Positions 22,521-33,233 of a DNA stretch of 64,000 nucleotides are shown here, piece by piece. The notes beneath the pieces were generated by a model. That model was not told where the DNA came from. It did no database searches and worked only from the letters and a program-made list of their open reading frames with translations. Within the stretch, counting starts at the first letter, position 1. Every line of letters begins with the position of its first letter. The position numbers were made by a program, and so were the translations under genes. The stretch comes from Tubulanus polymorphus (lineage: Eukaryota > Nemertea > Palaeonemertea > Tubulaniformes > Tubulanidae), in contig NC_134026.1 in the NCBI RefSeq assembly GCF_964204645.1, positions 15,518,650-15,582,649 on the forward strand, written 5' to 3'.

Positions 22521-25500
22521 AAACAGAAAATAAATAAATTGATTATGTCCCCAAGACGCTTCCGTAAATCTGGGAACAATTATCTTAAACAATTATATTT
22601 AAGCAAGGAGTATTTTTATCTGTGACAGTGGATTGTGTTTTTATGTTTCAATATCGTAATCAATGTTTTGCCGGGTCATTTGTAGCTAAGAAAACATATC
22701 TGTAGATTTTTCCTATGTCCATTAATGGATCTAAACTTAGTCTTTGTCACTTTTACCCGGATACAGTTTTGGTAGCTCAAGTAGGTTGTCTTGTTTAATC
22801 AGTATTTCTTATGTCCAGCGAACTGGCACTATTTTTGAATAAGTGATGAAATAGCTATATAAACAACTCTCAACTCACCTGCCCTCGCAATTAGTTTAGC
22901 TCTCATCAGGTAATTAGTGTCTTTATACGTCATTAAGATTTGGATGAACCAATCGCTAGAAGTTTTGGTCACTAATTTCTTGATGGGAGTGTCTTAATTA
23001 ACTTGGTTTTGGGCAGCACAGATTTGATCACGCTGTGCCTGCTTTCCATTTGATTGAGACGTTTAATAAACCAGTATCAATAGATTAATTCAATCGTTCG
23101 TATTTTCAATTCTGCGAAATTAGCAACGCGCAAAAAGTCCGTTGCTAAATTTACAAAATAAGATTTGATAATTGTAGTGCATTATTGTATTATTGTATCA
23201 AACATTTCAATGGTTGATTATGGTTCGTGAGGGAGAAGTCATTAGGATGGGCGGTTGATTTAGCCCGAGTACCCAATCAAATCATAGTTTTACATGAAAC
23301 AATGCGTTAGTAAAAATCAAAACATAGATTTTTTAATTTTGAAAAGTCGCTAAACCGATATTCAATACGTTCTAATCTGCGTTTTGCATTAATTACGATT
23401 GAGAAAAAAGTGAACAGTTCAACCAACAGATAAACAACTACAGTTAACAACATTTTCATCTCGTAACCATATCGGAGAGAATGTATACAGAAGTAGGAGG
23501 AAAGATAATCTTACTAGAAGCAGTCGGTGGACACAGAACAAAGCTTTTGATTTGAGTTTTTTTGTTGTACCAGCGACATTTACCTTAGGGTGTATTTAGC
23601 CTGGCATCTTTACCTAGAAGGATTTCTACCCGGGGGATTTGTATACGTTACCTAATTGACACATGTATAGGCCTAAACACGGCAAGTTGATCATGACCAT
23701 AAACGACCATATAGGTTTGCAAAGTTCTGTATAGAAATTAGAAACATCGCTCGTTGAATAAAATGTGCAATAAAATCATGATTATGGGTGTTACTTGTAA
23801 AATGGTCGATTTTGATGAACGTCCTTGAGGGTGGTTCTGTACAGGCCGTACCTTTGGTAATGAGGCACAGGAAAGGCTACTGAGGGAAGCAAGGATTCGG
23901 CGATAATCCCCAAGGATCGCTAGGCTAAGCGTTACTGGGTTACGTGCTTCAATTTCTACTTCAATTTCTACTTAAATCAACTTTTCCGATAATTAAATAC
24001 ATTTTCAGGGGAATCTGAACCACGGACTGAATGAGAAAGCAGATCTTACATATTCGATGACTCCGTTTAGTATTTCTTGGATTTGGCAGCTTAAAATTGC
24101 AGTTCAAATTTCACTGAAAATGAACTAATTTTCACACGAATAACCCAGTTAAGTGCTTTGTTGCCGGAATCCCATTGATTGGATTAAAAATTTGATACCT
24201 TGTTTCTCCACTCCGCTGAGCTTAAAAGTTGACCTGGCCGGCCACCTATCTTCCCTGTCCATAACTTAAAAAAATTCGTGATCAATTTACCATTACAGAC
24301 CCGACGGCTATAGAAATGAACTGAATACAAATCTTACGAGACGAATTTCACAAAAATGACTTGGCCGCTGCGGGGAAAAAAGGTATCATTTTTAAAGCCC
24401 TATAACTTTTTGCATCACTACTGTGAAAAATGGCTTTGCTATAGCCACAAAGTGAAAAGAATCAAAATGCAATATTTAATTGAGTCATGGAAAATAAGTT
24501 AATCCAGGAAATCTTTAACGTCCATCGCTGAAATGACGTTAATGAATTAAGTTAATCTCCTTTTTTTTCACGACGGAGAAATAGGATTCAATGCTGAACA
24601 GAATTTTATCCGATGTTTCATGGTAATATGAAGTTGTTCGTTTCACGAATATTTCACGAGGCTACACGGTAAAGAAATTTATGTAATTATAAAAATTTGA
24701 TTCACTAATCCCCCTTTCTTTCGGTTTTAAAATGTTTTACAAGATTTACCCAATAGGAACTTCATTGTAAAACCTTAAAACCATTGGACATTCGGGAAAA
24801 GTTCGCCGAGAATATAAATGATCAGCTTGCTTTTCAAATAATGGTCAAGAAGGTCACGTTTTTGCCATTTGACCTTGGGAGGTTTAAACTGCTCGAATCC
24901 CATTCGCAAAAAATCGGTCCTTTTTGTCGGTTATAGTGAACGCACATGGAGCGCGTTGTTTCCATCGTGCGCCGACCGCGATTTGTTCAGGAATATAATA
25001 TAAAATCTCAATTGAGATCACAGGCGGATATAGAGCCCTATATCCCACACTTACTACATAACTGCTCTTTGAATAAAGTTCACATTAACGTTAAGATAAT
25101 TTGCATTATTCACATACCAACAGCGTAGGATAAGGTAAACCAGCAGTTCATTGTACTTAAAAGGCACGTACTACGTATTTCTATAAATCGTGAATTCTAT
25201 AATTCACGATTACCATGACAACACGGAGTCAACCAGCAGTTCTTCGTATACATGTGCTTCCTAGTTAGGTTGATCGAAGTAGCATCCGTAAACATATTAA
25301 GATTACATAACATCATAGTATTTCCAAGCAGATATTCTGAATTATTATCCCCAAAATAGGTGGTTGCTGAGGAGACTATACACATAAAATAGAAATTACA
25401 GCCAGAGTCTAAGTATACTGATGGAACAATCAATTAAGCATTTCTAAGGTCAAATAAATGTTTCCCATCCCTTTCAAATCTTACCCGCATCGGAAAGTTA

Positions 25501-26106
25501 ACCAGCAAAATTGCCATAAAAAGGTACTCGCCGTCCCTTTTCAAGACTCTGTAACGTATAAGTCTTTTTCATGTTTACATCAAAGTGCAATTTTCGTAGT
25601 AAAATAACATAATCACATCATCTGATTTTGTAATATTCTTTAACGATCGATACGTTCATTTCGAACCTTATAACCCGCAAGTGAAGTGCTTATTTCAGCG
25701 CAGTGTGGAGGTTTCTTTTAAATATTTGAATCTCAAGGTCGTTGCGTCATTGTGTGGATTTCCCGTCTCAAACTGTTCATATCTGTTCAGTGATGTAAAG
25801 CGATAAGCCACCATTACGGCGGCCGACCATAGATGCGACCGAAGTAATAGCAAATAAAAATATAAGATACCTCCCACATCTCAGAAATTTCATTTCTACC
25901 TTCGAAAAACTCAGTAAGAATATATACCTCCTGCATTTATCATGGCTTACAAAAGAGGTGTGATTAGAAACAAGGTATCATTTGTTTCGGTCTCAGTAAA
26001 ATAAAGCTTAGGCCTACCAGAATTCGACGGTGTATTAGTTTTCTATGATAATTGGACGCAAAAGCTTGTCAGGACCGCATTGGTTATCATGCAAAAAGTA
26101 GGAGAA
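22521..26106. other. 3.6 kb non-coding stretch
   Basis: AT-rich with no supported gene, RNA or transposon signature on either strand. It may hold untranslated or regulatory DNA of the GPCR gene downstream of its stop (the gene points leftward), but nothing in the sequence proves it. Confidence 0.4.
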
Positions 26107-27378
26107 CTAGGTAGAAACTTTCAGATTATTGTGCTCACGGACACTTGGGCTATTTGTCCTTCCCGTAAAGACAGTTCGACAGCGATTGCTGAAGTTGAGG
26201 TATCCTCGTAGACGGTCTTTTGTTCTGTCGGACATTTTCCACGAGGCATAAAGCACCGGGTTTGTGCAAGTTGCTAGAAACCCTAGCCAAGAGAACGTTA
26301 TATATGTAATGTCCATAAAGTTCTCTTTTTCTTCAGTCTCCTCGCCAACAAATGGAACAACCAATGCCATGATGTGCAACGGGCACCAACAGAAACCAAA
26401 TACAGTCACCATAGATATCATATACTGTTGATTACGTTTCTCTTTATAGATATCCAGCTCATCTTCATTTTGGTTAGATACTTGGTCTTCAGTTGTACAC
26501 ATATCCTGTTTATGTGCGGATGCAATACTAGTGCTTTCAGGTTCGTTCTGAGTAATCGACGACCACGTTCCTTGGTGGTGATTATATGCGTCATCCCCAT
26601 TACTACATCGTTCCTCCTGCCTACCATTACTATTGGCAAACGTAGAAATCTGCGTTTTCAATTCAGCTGAAACCTTGATATGCAGAAAAGCAATAACCGC
26701 CAATGGCACTGCGTACATTGTTACAAATATGGCTCGAACAAATTCCGCGTAATTCTCTCCGATACGAATATAGCATATACCGAAGCCATCATATTCAGGA
26801 AGGAGGTCACCGATATTAATGAACCTGAAGTAAACAGCTATAGGTAGCACAAGACACACAGATATGCCCCATGCTGCTATGGTACACAACCCAGCAGGGA
26901 CGCGCGGTTTCATCGGGTACAATATCAACCTATACCGATCAACTGCTATAATCACGAATGTCAACATGGACACATGTATGGGAAAACTCTGTAGCATAGG
27001 TAAAAAGTAACAAAGAAAACTCCCAAGTATCCAATTTCTTAATAATATATTGGACAACGTAATTGGGAGCACTAATGTAGTTTTTATGATATCCGATATG
27101 GCCAGACTTCCGATAAAAAAGTGTGTTGGATCATAAAACAGTTGCCGGCGAACTATAATCCAAAACAAACACACATTACTTAGCGTTCCAAAGCACGCAA
27201 CGATTGCATAAAAGAAGACAAACACTGGGTAAAGAATGCTCAAATTTGTACGTATCTGATTCCACTCAGCGCTTATAGTATCATTCTCATCCATGTTATC
27301 GTGAATCCACTTGATAAGGACATTTATATCGGTGATTTCGCTAACAGATTTAGCTGCGGGGATCTCGGATTTAGCCAT
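26107..27378 (-). CDS. Rhodopsin-class (class A) GPCR, peptide-receptor-like
   Basis: Intact single-exon frame of 423 residues with seven hydrophobic segments. N-terminus carries N-glycosylation sequons at N32 and N45. Class A hallmarks: N68 in TM1, D96 in the LAISD motif of TM2, W116 before TM3, C123 at the top of TM3 with a partner Cys in the second extracellular loop, DRY at 147-149, CWCP in TM6 and NPVLY in TM7. A long polar third intracellular loop (about residues 240-320) precedes TM6, and a Ser/Arg-rich tail follows TM7. The TM3 block (QSFPIHVSMLTFVIIAVDRY) is most like NPY/prolactin-releasing-peptide/GPR83-type peptide receptors, but the ligand cannot be told from sequence alone. It acts at the plasma membrane through G proteins. 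The gene lacks introns in its coding part and sits between transposons, so it could be an old retrocopy or simply an intronless receptor. Confidence 0.93.
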   Translation of the reverse strand: MAKSEIPAAKSVSEITDINVLIKWIHDNMDENDTISAEWNQIRTNLSILYPVFVFFYAIVACFGTLSNVCLFWIIVRRQLFYDPTHFFIGSLAISDIIKTTLVLPITLSNILLRNWILGSFLCYFLPMLQSFPIHVSMLTFVIIAVDRYRLILYPMKPRVPAGLCTIAAWGISVCLVLPIAVYFRFINIGDLLPEYDGFGICYIRIGENYAEFVRAIFVTMYAVPLAVIAFLHIKVSAELKTQISTFANSNGRQEERCSNGDDAYNHHQGTWSSITQNEPESTSIASAHKQDMCTTEDQVSNQNEDELDIYKEKRNQQYMISMVTVFGFCWCPLHIMALVVPFVGEETEEKENFMDITYITFSWLGFLATCTNPVLYASWKMSDRTKDRLRGYLNFSNRCRTVFTGRTNSPSVREHNNLKVST

Positions 27379-28339
27379 CTCAATAGATATAATTGACCAG
27401 CAGTCTATAGTATTAAGAACGGCCAGTTAAACATTTTCAATGAGGCTGTTACACTATTGTCGCATGACCCATAGGCCTATCCATGATGTGCAATTGTGAA
27501 CACCCAGTCTATATTCAACAACGAAGCATCCACATATATCACTTTTATAAAACATCAGCATCATAACCGTACTCCTTATTTTCCACATTCGAATTGAAAT
27601 TTGTCAAATTTGCAGTACTGCTTAGCAGCTATCACACCTACTAGCAAATATCGCGAAACGCAGTACTACGCGTGTAATGGTGGTCGACTCCTGATCACCT
27701 ACATGGTGCAAACGAATCGATCCCTGACAACCATCACCTCGTACAGTTCCACGTAGAAAAGCTCGCTGATAAAGGTAGCGCCTGAAAGCCGGACCCGGAC
27801 TCAGACTCCGGACTCAAAGTCACACGGACATGGACGTAATATTTCGGTCTTGGTTAATAATTAAGGATTTGGTAGAATAACGTAGTATAGTATTGATGTA
27901 GTTCCAAGCTTATAAATTTTTGTCAATTAACACGCGGAAATGCATTTCATTGTGAAGACTACAATATAATAATTATCTAAAATGACTAACGCTAGGGTAG
28001 AGAAAAAAGAAATTATAAGTTAGCAATCGAATACTGATGGACCAAAATGTCAATTGTAACAATACACATATCGGGTGAATGTACTTAAGGAAAATCTACC
28101 GTTCGGGAACATGATAATTGGCCATAGTTAGTAAATTCGATGACGTCACTAATTTGACAGTATCCCATCATTTTCTATCATTGCCTTGAAATTGTTGTAC
28201 ACATTTTATCTTTATTTCATATATACCCTTAATGTTTAAATGTCTGTAGCTAATAATCCATTAGGCGCGTTCACACGACGAAATTTAGACCGGTCTAAAT
28301 TTGGTCCGGTCCTATTTAGACCAAGCGTTCACACGGGCA
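27379..28339. other. Region upstream of the GPCR, nothing recognised
   Basis: Expected to contain the GPCR promoter and 5' untranslated sequence. No TATA box or other site could be assigned with confidence. Confidence 0.4.
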
Positions 28340-28480
28340 AAAATACCGTTCCAAATTAGACCGGTCTAGTTTAGAGCGGTCTAATTTGGAACGGTATTTT
28401 CAGGTCCGGACCAAATTTTGGACCGGTCTAAATAAGTGTGTGTGGACAGAAACTGGTACCGGGTCCGGTCAAAATCTTAA
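28262..28480. repeat. GGTCTAAA/CCGGTC-rich repeat with perfect 24-bp palindrome
   Basis: Multiple copies of TAGACCGGTCTA-like palindromes. The core is a perfect inverted repeat, arms 28340-28363 and 28377-28400, around a 13-base loop. GTTCACACG occurs at 28268 and 28327. A related GGTCCGGTTTGGTCCGG block occurs at 29050-29070. Possibly the two ends of a small transposon (about 28262-29075), with no coding capacity. Confidence 0.7.
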
Positions 28481-29236
28481 TTCTGAATCTCTGCGGTATA
28501 GATTTCGCGACCTCTGCGGCAGAGTGTGAGTCCAGTTTCTTAAGTTTTAAATGCTTTTATTACCGTTTAATTATTCTTAAGAACTGTTTTTCCTCCCTCT
28601 ACTATGGAAATGTTTGGAGCGTCATTCGTATTCGTATATCCCGATCATCATTCATTTTACTGCCGTGCTTTGAACCGTGTTTAAACGACACGGAGTTTCA
28701 GCGTGATAGAATAAAATCGAATTGTCTAAACCAGGCCAGGATCTTAGCGACACATTGAAGTGGTTTCTGCCCCACATACCCAACCTTACTTTAAAAAAAT
28801 AATCGAACCTTTAGAAAGGAAGGGTATCCCAGTACAGGTATGCCAGTACATCCGAGCCGAATGCCCCACCGTGTTTGGTATCCATACTCCGAGCAAAAGA
28901 GGTCCAGGAAATTCCTTTTTTCATCATCATTCTGCCTCTCAGGACCAATGGATTTGATACAAATAACCGAAATTCGTTACCTATCCCATTTGCCGAAATT
29001 ATGGCAACATTTATGGGGACCTCTTCTTCACTCTAGCTACTATTTTTGGGGTCCGGTTTGGTCCGGCCCTACGCATCTTCGAGCTACTAACCTATTAATT
29101 GTGGTCTGATGCCAGTTGAAAATGTTAAACGGAGCCGAAGACGACCTCGTAGCAATTAAGGTAATGTTGAAACCATCCACAAAACGGAAGTGATATTGGA
29201 AAGATACAAAATGGCGGCTTTTTGAATCGCAGAAGG
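28481..29236. other. Non-coding, nothing recognised
   Basis: Short frames such as 28438-28758 have no recognisable domain. May be the interior of the element suggested at 28262. Confidence 0.35.
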
Positions 29237-29375
29237 GATAGGGTTTGGGTCCAGGGTTTAGGGTCTAGAGGGTCCAGAGGGTTATGGTTAGGGTCAAGAG
29301 GGTCCAGAGGGTTAGGGTAAGGGTGAGGTTTAGGATTAGAATTAAGGGTTAGGGGACCAAACCGAAGGTTTGGAG
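29237..29375 (+). repeat. Degenerate telomere-like repeat (TTAGGG-like)
   Basis: Repeated GGGTTTAGGG, GGTTAGGG, GGGTCCAGAGG motifs. It resembles degenerated TTAGGG telomere DNA mixed with a GGGTCCAGAG unit. A reverse-complement tract lies at 29531-29572. Confidence 0.7.
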
Positions 29376-29530
29376 ACTCCACTAGTTATCGACGGGCAGC
29401 GGGTTATCCCTGTAAAGAAAAGTATGAATTAATTGTTGTAGTGAGGCGTGTCGAGGTTGATGCCTCGGGGCGTGTTCGTGTCGTACCTGTTCGTGTTCGT
29501 GTTCGTTCGTGCCGTACCTCTATCTGTGAT

Positions 29531-29572
29531 CCTAACCCTCTGGACCCTCTAGACCCTAAACCCTGGACCCTA
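29531..29572 (-). repeat. Inverted telomere-like tract
   Basis: CCTAACCCTCTGGACCC... is the reverse complement of the 29237-29375 tract, facing it across ~155 bp that contains a GTTCGTG microsatellite-like stretch (29462-29512). Confidence 0.7.
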
Positions 29573-29975
29573 AAAGATCCAACGTTTATCTAACTATATT
29601 ACTTAACAGCTTTAAATATACATTATAGATTGTACAAGAGTACACAAAAGAAATCAGTTCTACATTTTATCAGAATCAAGCTTTAAAGCCACAGATTCGC
29701 ATCGCTTGGGTTTGAATTCTGGTCCCATTGCTTCGTATTTTATTGAAATCCCCTTGGTTACCTCGGAATATCGCTAGCTTTTAAAGATTGGTCCCAGGAA
29801 AACCAAGTAAAGCTACATCTGTACATCCGCTGTTGACTTATTTTTCTCTGGTTGAATCAAGTTATTACTGAAATAGCGTTCGAATAGCCATTTTATTTTT
29901 ATCTTTTAAAATTGTGTCGTTTAGTTATCCTGCTGCAAATATCACAGTTGAAGTTCACTGCCCTTACGAAAATGG

Positions 29976-30380
29976 TACACGTGTAATTGTAAATGAAAAT
30001 ACACGTGTATTTCAAGTACACGTGTAAAATTTGCCCAATTTTACACGTGTACTTTATCCCAATTACACGTGTACTTCATCCAAATTACACGTGTACTTCA
30101 TCCAAATTACACGTGTATTACACGTGTACTTCATCCAAATTACACGTGTACTTCATCCAAATTACACGTGTACTTCATCCAAATTACACGTGTATTACAC
30201 GTGTACTTCATCCAAATTACACGTGTACTTCATCCTAATTACACGTGTACTTCATCCAAATTACACGTGTATTACACGTGTACTTCATCCTTATTACACG
30301 TGTTTTTCATCTTGTATTACACGTGTACTTTTCACGTGTATTTCATCCAATATTACATGTGTCTTACACGCTAAATACAT
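29976..30380 (+). repeat. Left subterminal array of TACACGTGTA, 22-bp unit
   Basis: About twenty copies of ACACGTGTA, mostly as a 22-bp unit TTACACGTGTACTTCATCCA plus two bases, grouped into a longer higher-order repeat. TACACGTGTA is a perfect 10-bp palindrome and likely the transposase binding site. The open frames across it are a product of the repeat. Confidence 0.92.
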
Positions 30381-31006
30381 GTGTCTTCAATTGCCATTTT
30401 TTGTTGAATTCAAATCAAACCACCATGTGAGGAAATCTCCTTAATCCATGTGCTGTTTAGAATGAACATACTCAAGAGATTCACATTTTCCATACTAACT
30501 GATTTATTCATCTTCATAAATTTTATAAATCTTTGAGTTATGGCATGTCTTATGTTGGCCTCTTTCGCACCCTTCTCATTTCGACATTGTTCTGAAATGA
30601 TAACCATTTGAAAAAATTAAGCAAAAGTATACAATGATTTCTCTACCCGGATAAATAATTCAACTTCAGCTGCTTGGGATGATGATTGAATTCTGTAGCT
30701 TTTTCTAAGATTCTTCTGCATATAACAGTTAACAGTTTTTGCACTCTTCAATGACTTGGTTTTAAGCCATATGGTGAAATGCTTGACAATCTGGAAATTT
30801 CAATTTTCAACGCCACCTGATGAAAAACAAGGGGTCTAGGGACACCATGCCCATATGGTTTCGAATGCTAACCAATCAACATAATAAAATAGAAACAGGA
30901 CATTGAAACTCACCACTATCATAAAACATGTCACAAGCTACAATTTTATAATTGATCGATGTTATTAAGTATTCATAGGTACCAAAATAAATTAGACAAA
31001 TTGTAT
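30381..31006. other. CACTA-internal, nothing recognised
   Basis: No supported gene. Confidence 0.4.
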
Positions 31007-31170
31007 GGGATCATTCATTTATTACGTACGCATAAAATTTGAATTTTTCAAACCCCCTCCCCCTTTGTACGCAAAATCGGCCATTTTTTCATATACATTC
31101 AGCAATACAGTACGCAATTGCACTGACCCCTCCCCTTCCCCTAATGCGTACGTAATAAATGAATGACCCC
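31007..31170. mobile_element. MITE, 164 bp, nested in the CACTA element
   Basis: Terminal inverted repeats of about 27 bp carrying CATTCATTTATTACGTACGC, flanked by TAT on both sides (31004-31006, 31171-31173). The interior contains C-rich tracts on one strand. I recall this TIR type from other invertebrate genomes; its autonomous parent is not in the window. Confidence 0.8.
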
Positions 31171-33233
31171 TATATAATTCAATATTCAACTCCCCCTGGT
31201 GGTGAGAACAAAAACCTGGGTAACCCCAATTCCACATGAGATGAATACTACAACAGTGGTAACAATTATCAAATATCAAGACTATAAGTCAAAACCTGTT
31301 GATATTTTCCTTCAAAAACCTTTTTCTATCTATGAATAAGAACTGATGACACTAAGATGGCTGCCAAATGTGTCACGCTTGACTGATCGAAAAATCTGTC
31401 TCGTATGTTTTAGATTGTTAAGAATGTACACCCATTACAAATTTCAAAGAAAAATTGCAAACCATTAGGCAGCTACAAGACAAAAATGACCTTTTTGGGT
31501 ACAAAAAAGGTCACATGATGGCCATCTTGTGTCAAGATTGAAGCATCTTCAAAATTTCCCTTGAAAACTTCAAAAAATTGCATAAGTTATGATTTTGGGG
31601 AATGAAAATGGCCAATGCAGTTGGCCATCTTGATTCGGACCAGTTTTGGGCTGGAGACATGGCTAGGATAGATATATGTATAACTTAAATATCAAGAGTA
31701 TTAAAACTTCCCAAAATACTGGATTCCAACAACAGACGAACGAAGGGTGAATGCAATAGCCCGCTTGGACTAAAGTCTCAAATGGACTAAAGGTGGGGAC
31801 ACATTAGGCAATTTCGTCAAGCACTTATGTTGAACAATGAAATCGTCGGTAAAATCACCTAGTTTGTCAGGGTCTGCGCCGACTGAATCGCCCGAATCCA
31901 ACACGTCCTTCGACTGAATCACCCAACGCATCAGGACACGGTGATTGTTCGCCTCGGGCCATATTAAACGTTAAACCCTCCCCTTTTCTGACCAAGTGCC
32001 CTTTTGAATCACAGGAGAAAAATTCCACCCTATGATCAAAGTGCACAAACCCCATACAACCGTTTCACACCGGGAGACCTGTATTGACTAGGGCCCTTTT
32101 CATAAAAGCTGAACCCTCGTTCTTCCAGCTTGGATCCGCCCCTGTAAATCAACAACAAATGAACGCTAGCCATTATATATTGAATTCATGTACTTACGTA
32201 TTATTTAGCCGACCCGGTTTGGGTCCAACTTTTTTCCTCATGGAAGACTTTCATTGCGTCGCATCCAGTCCAATGCCTTGACAATTAGATCTTCTTTTAA
32301 ATGAGTGGACGACAGCATGCATGCACCCAACAGTATTAGGTTTTCCGACTAATCAGCGTATGGCAGCAGCTGTTGTATCATCCAATAGTGAGTAGGCATC
32401 CTAAAATGAGAAGAATTTACAATGCTCACGCTGTAATCTATACTAAAACCATTTCGACGCTCATATAATCTATTATGTAAATACCTGATTTTCATCACAC
32501 TGTCGTTGTTGAGAAATCAGTGGAGAATTGAAGACTCTCTCGCACTAACATCGTTTTCCAACAATCCCCTGGTGGACACATTTTTAAGCCAAAAAAATGG
32601 GAATTCCAATTTTATAGTGTCGGTCATTGGATCAATTCTTATTGGTGTAGACCCCATAAAGTTTGAAAAAAAATGGTCAAGAATTGATTGCACTAATGTC
32701 GTTTTTGTCCCCAATCGAAACTCCGACAGCGACCTAATTTCATGTCCAGCATACAAATTTAATGGCGATGATGGGCACACAACAAAATCAAAATGACCCT
32801 GCGGTTTTTAGATTGGATGAATAAACACCAAAGACACTCCATTTTTATCCCTCACGATTGGAATGATCACTCACAATTTTTAGGCCTACAAGTACAATAT
32901 TTACTTAGTCATGTTAGTTTTCATTAATGATATATTTTCTTCGTAACTGAAATATTTTTCCTTAGATCAATAATATAACTAACTTACAGTTTTTAAGTAG
33001 TTGTTTTAAAATGCTTAATTACCTTGCAGTTCTAAAATGGTATAACATCTCAATATCGTGATCTGGTATGGTGGCCATATTAAAAGCTTCGATGGCCTCG
33101 ATATTATTTTCACTGTAATAAAAAGCTATAAAGTTATATCTTATTAATGCAGTTACTTTTTTCAAATTTAAGGGCTACCCTAATTTTCAAATTTTAGGAT
33201 TTTTAGATTTGTATTTTTAAATTTCTCTAATAT
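31171..33233. other. CACTA-internal, nothing recognised
   Basis: Open frames at 31867-32055, 32084-32281 and 32506-32796 have no motif and no conserved look. Two related segments, TCGCACTAACATCGTTTT near 32540 and TTGCACTAATGTCGTTTT near 32690, are a partial internal duplication. Confidence 0.4.

Noticed and set aside
29125-29382. Minus-strand Pro/Leu/Asp repeat protein
   Set aside because: Translation of the telomere-like repeat.
29993-30444. Regularly spaced 22-bp repeats resembling a CRISPR array or coding repeats
   Set aside because: No variable spacers; the unit is contiguous, in a eukaryotic transposon end.
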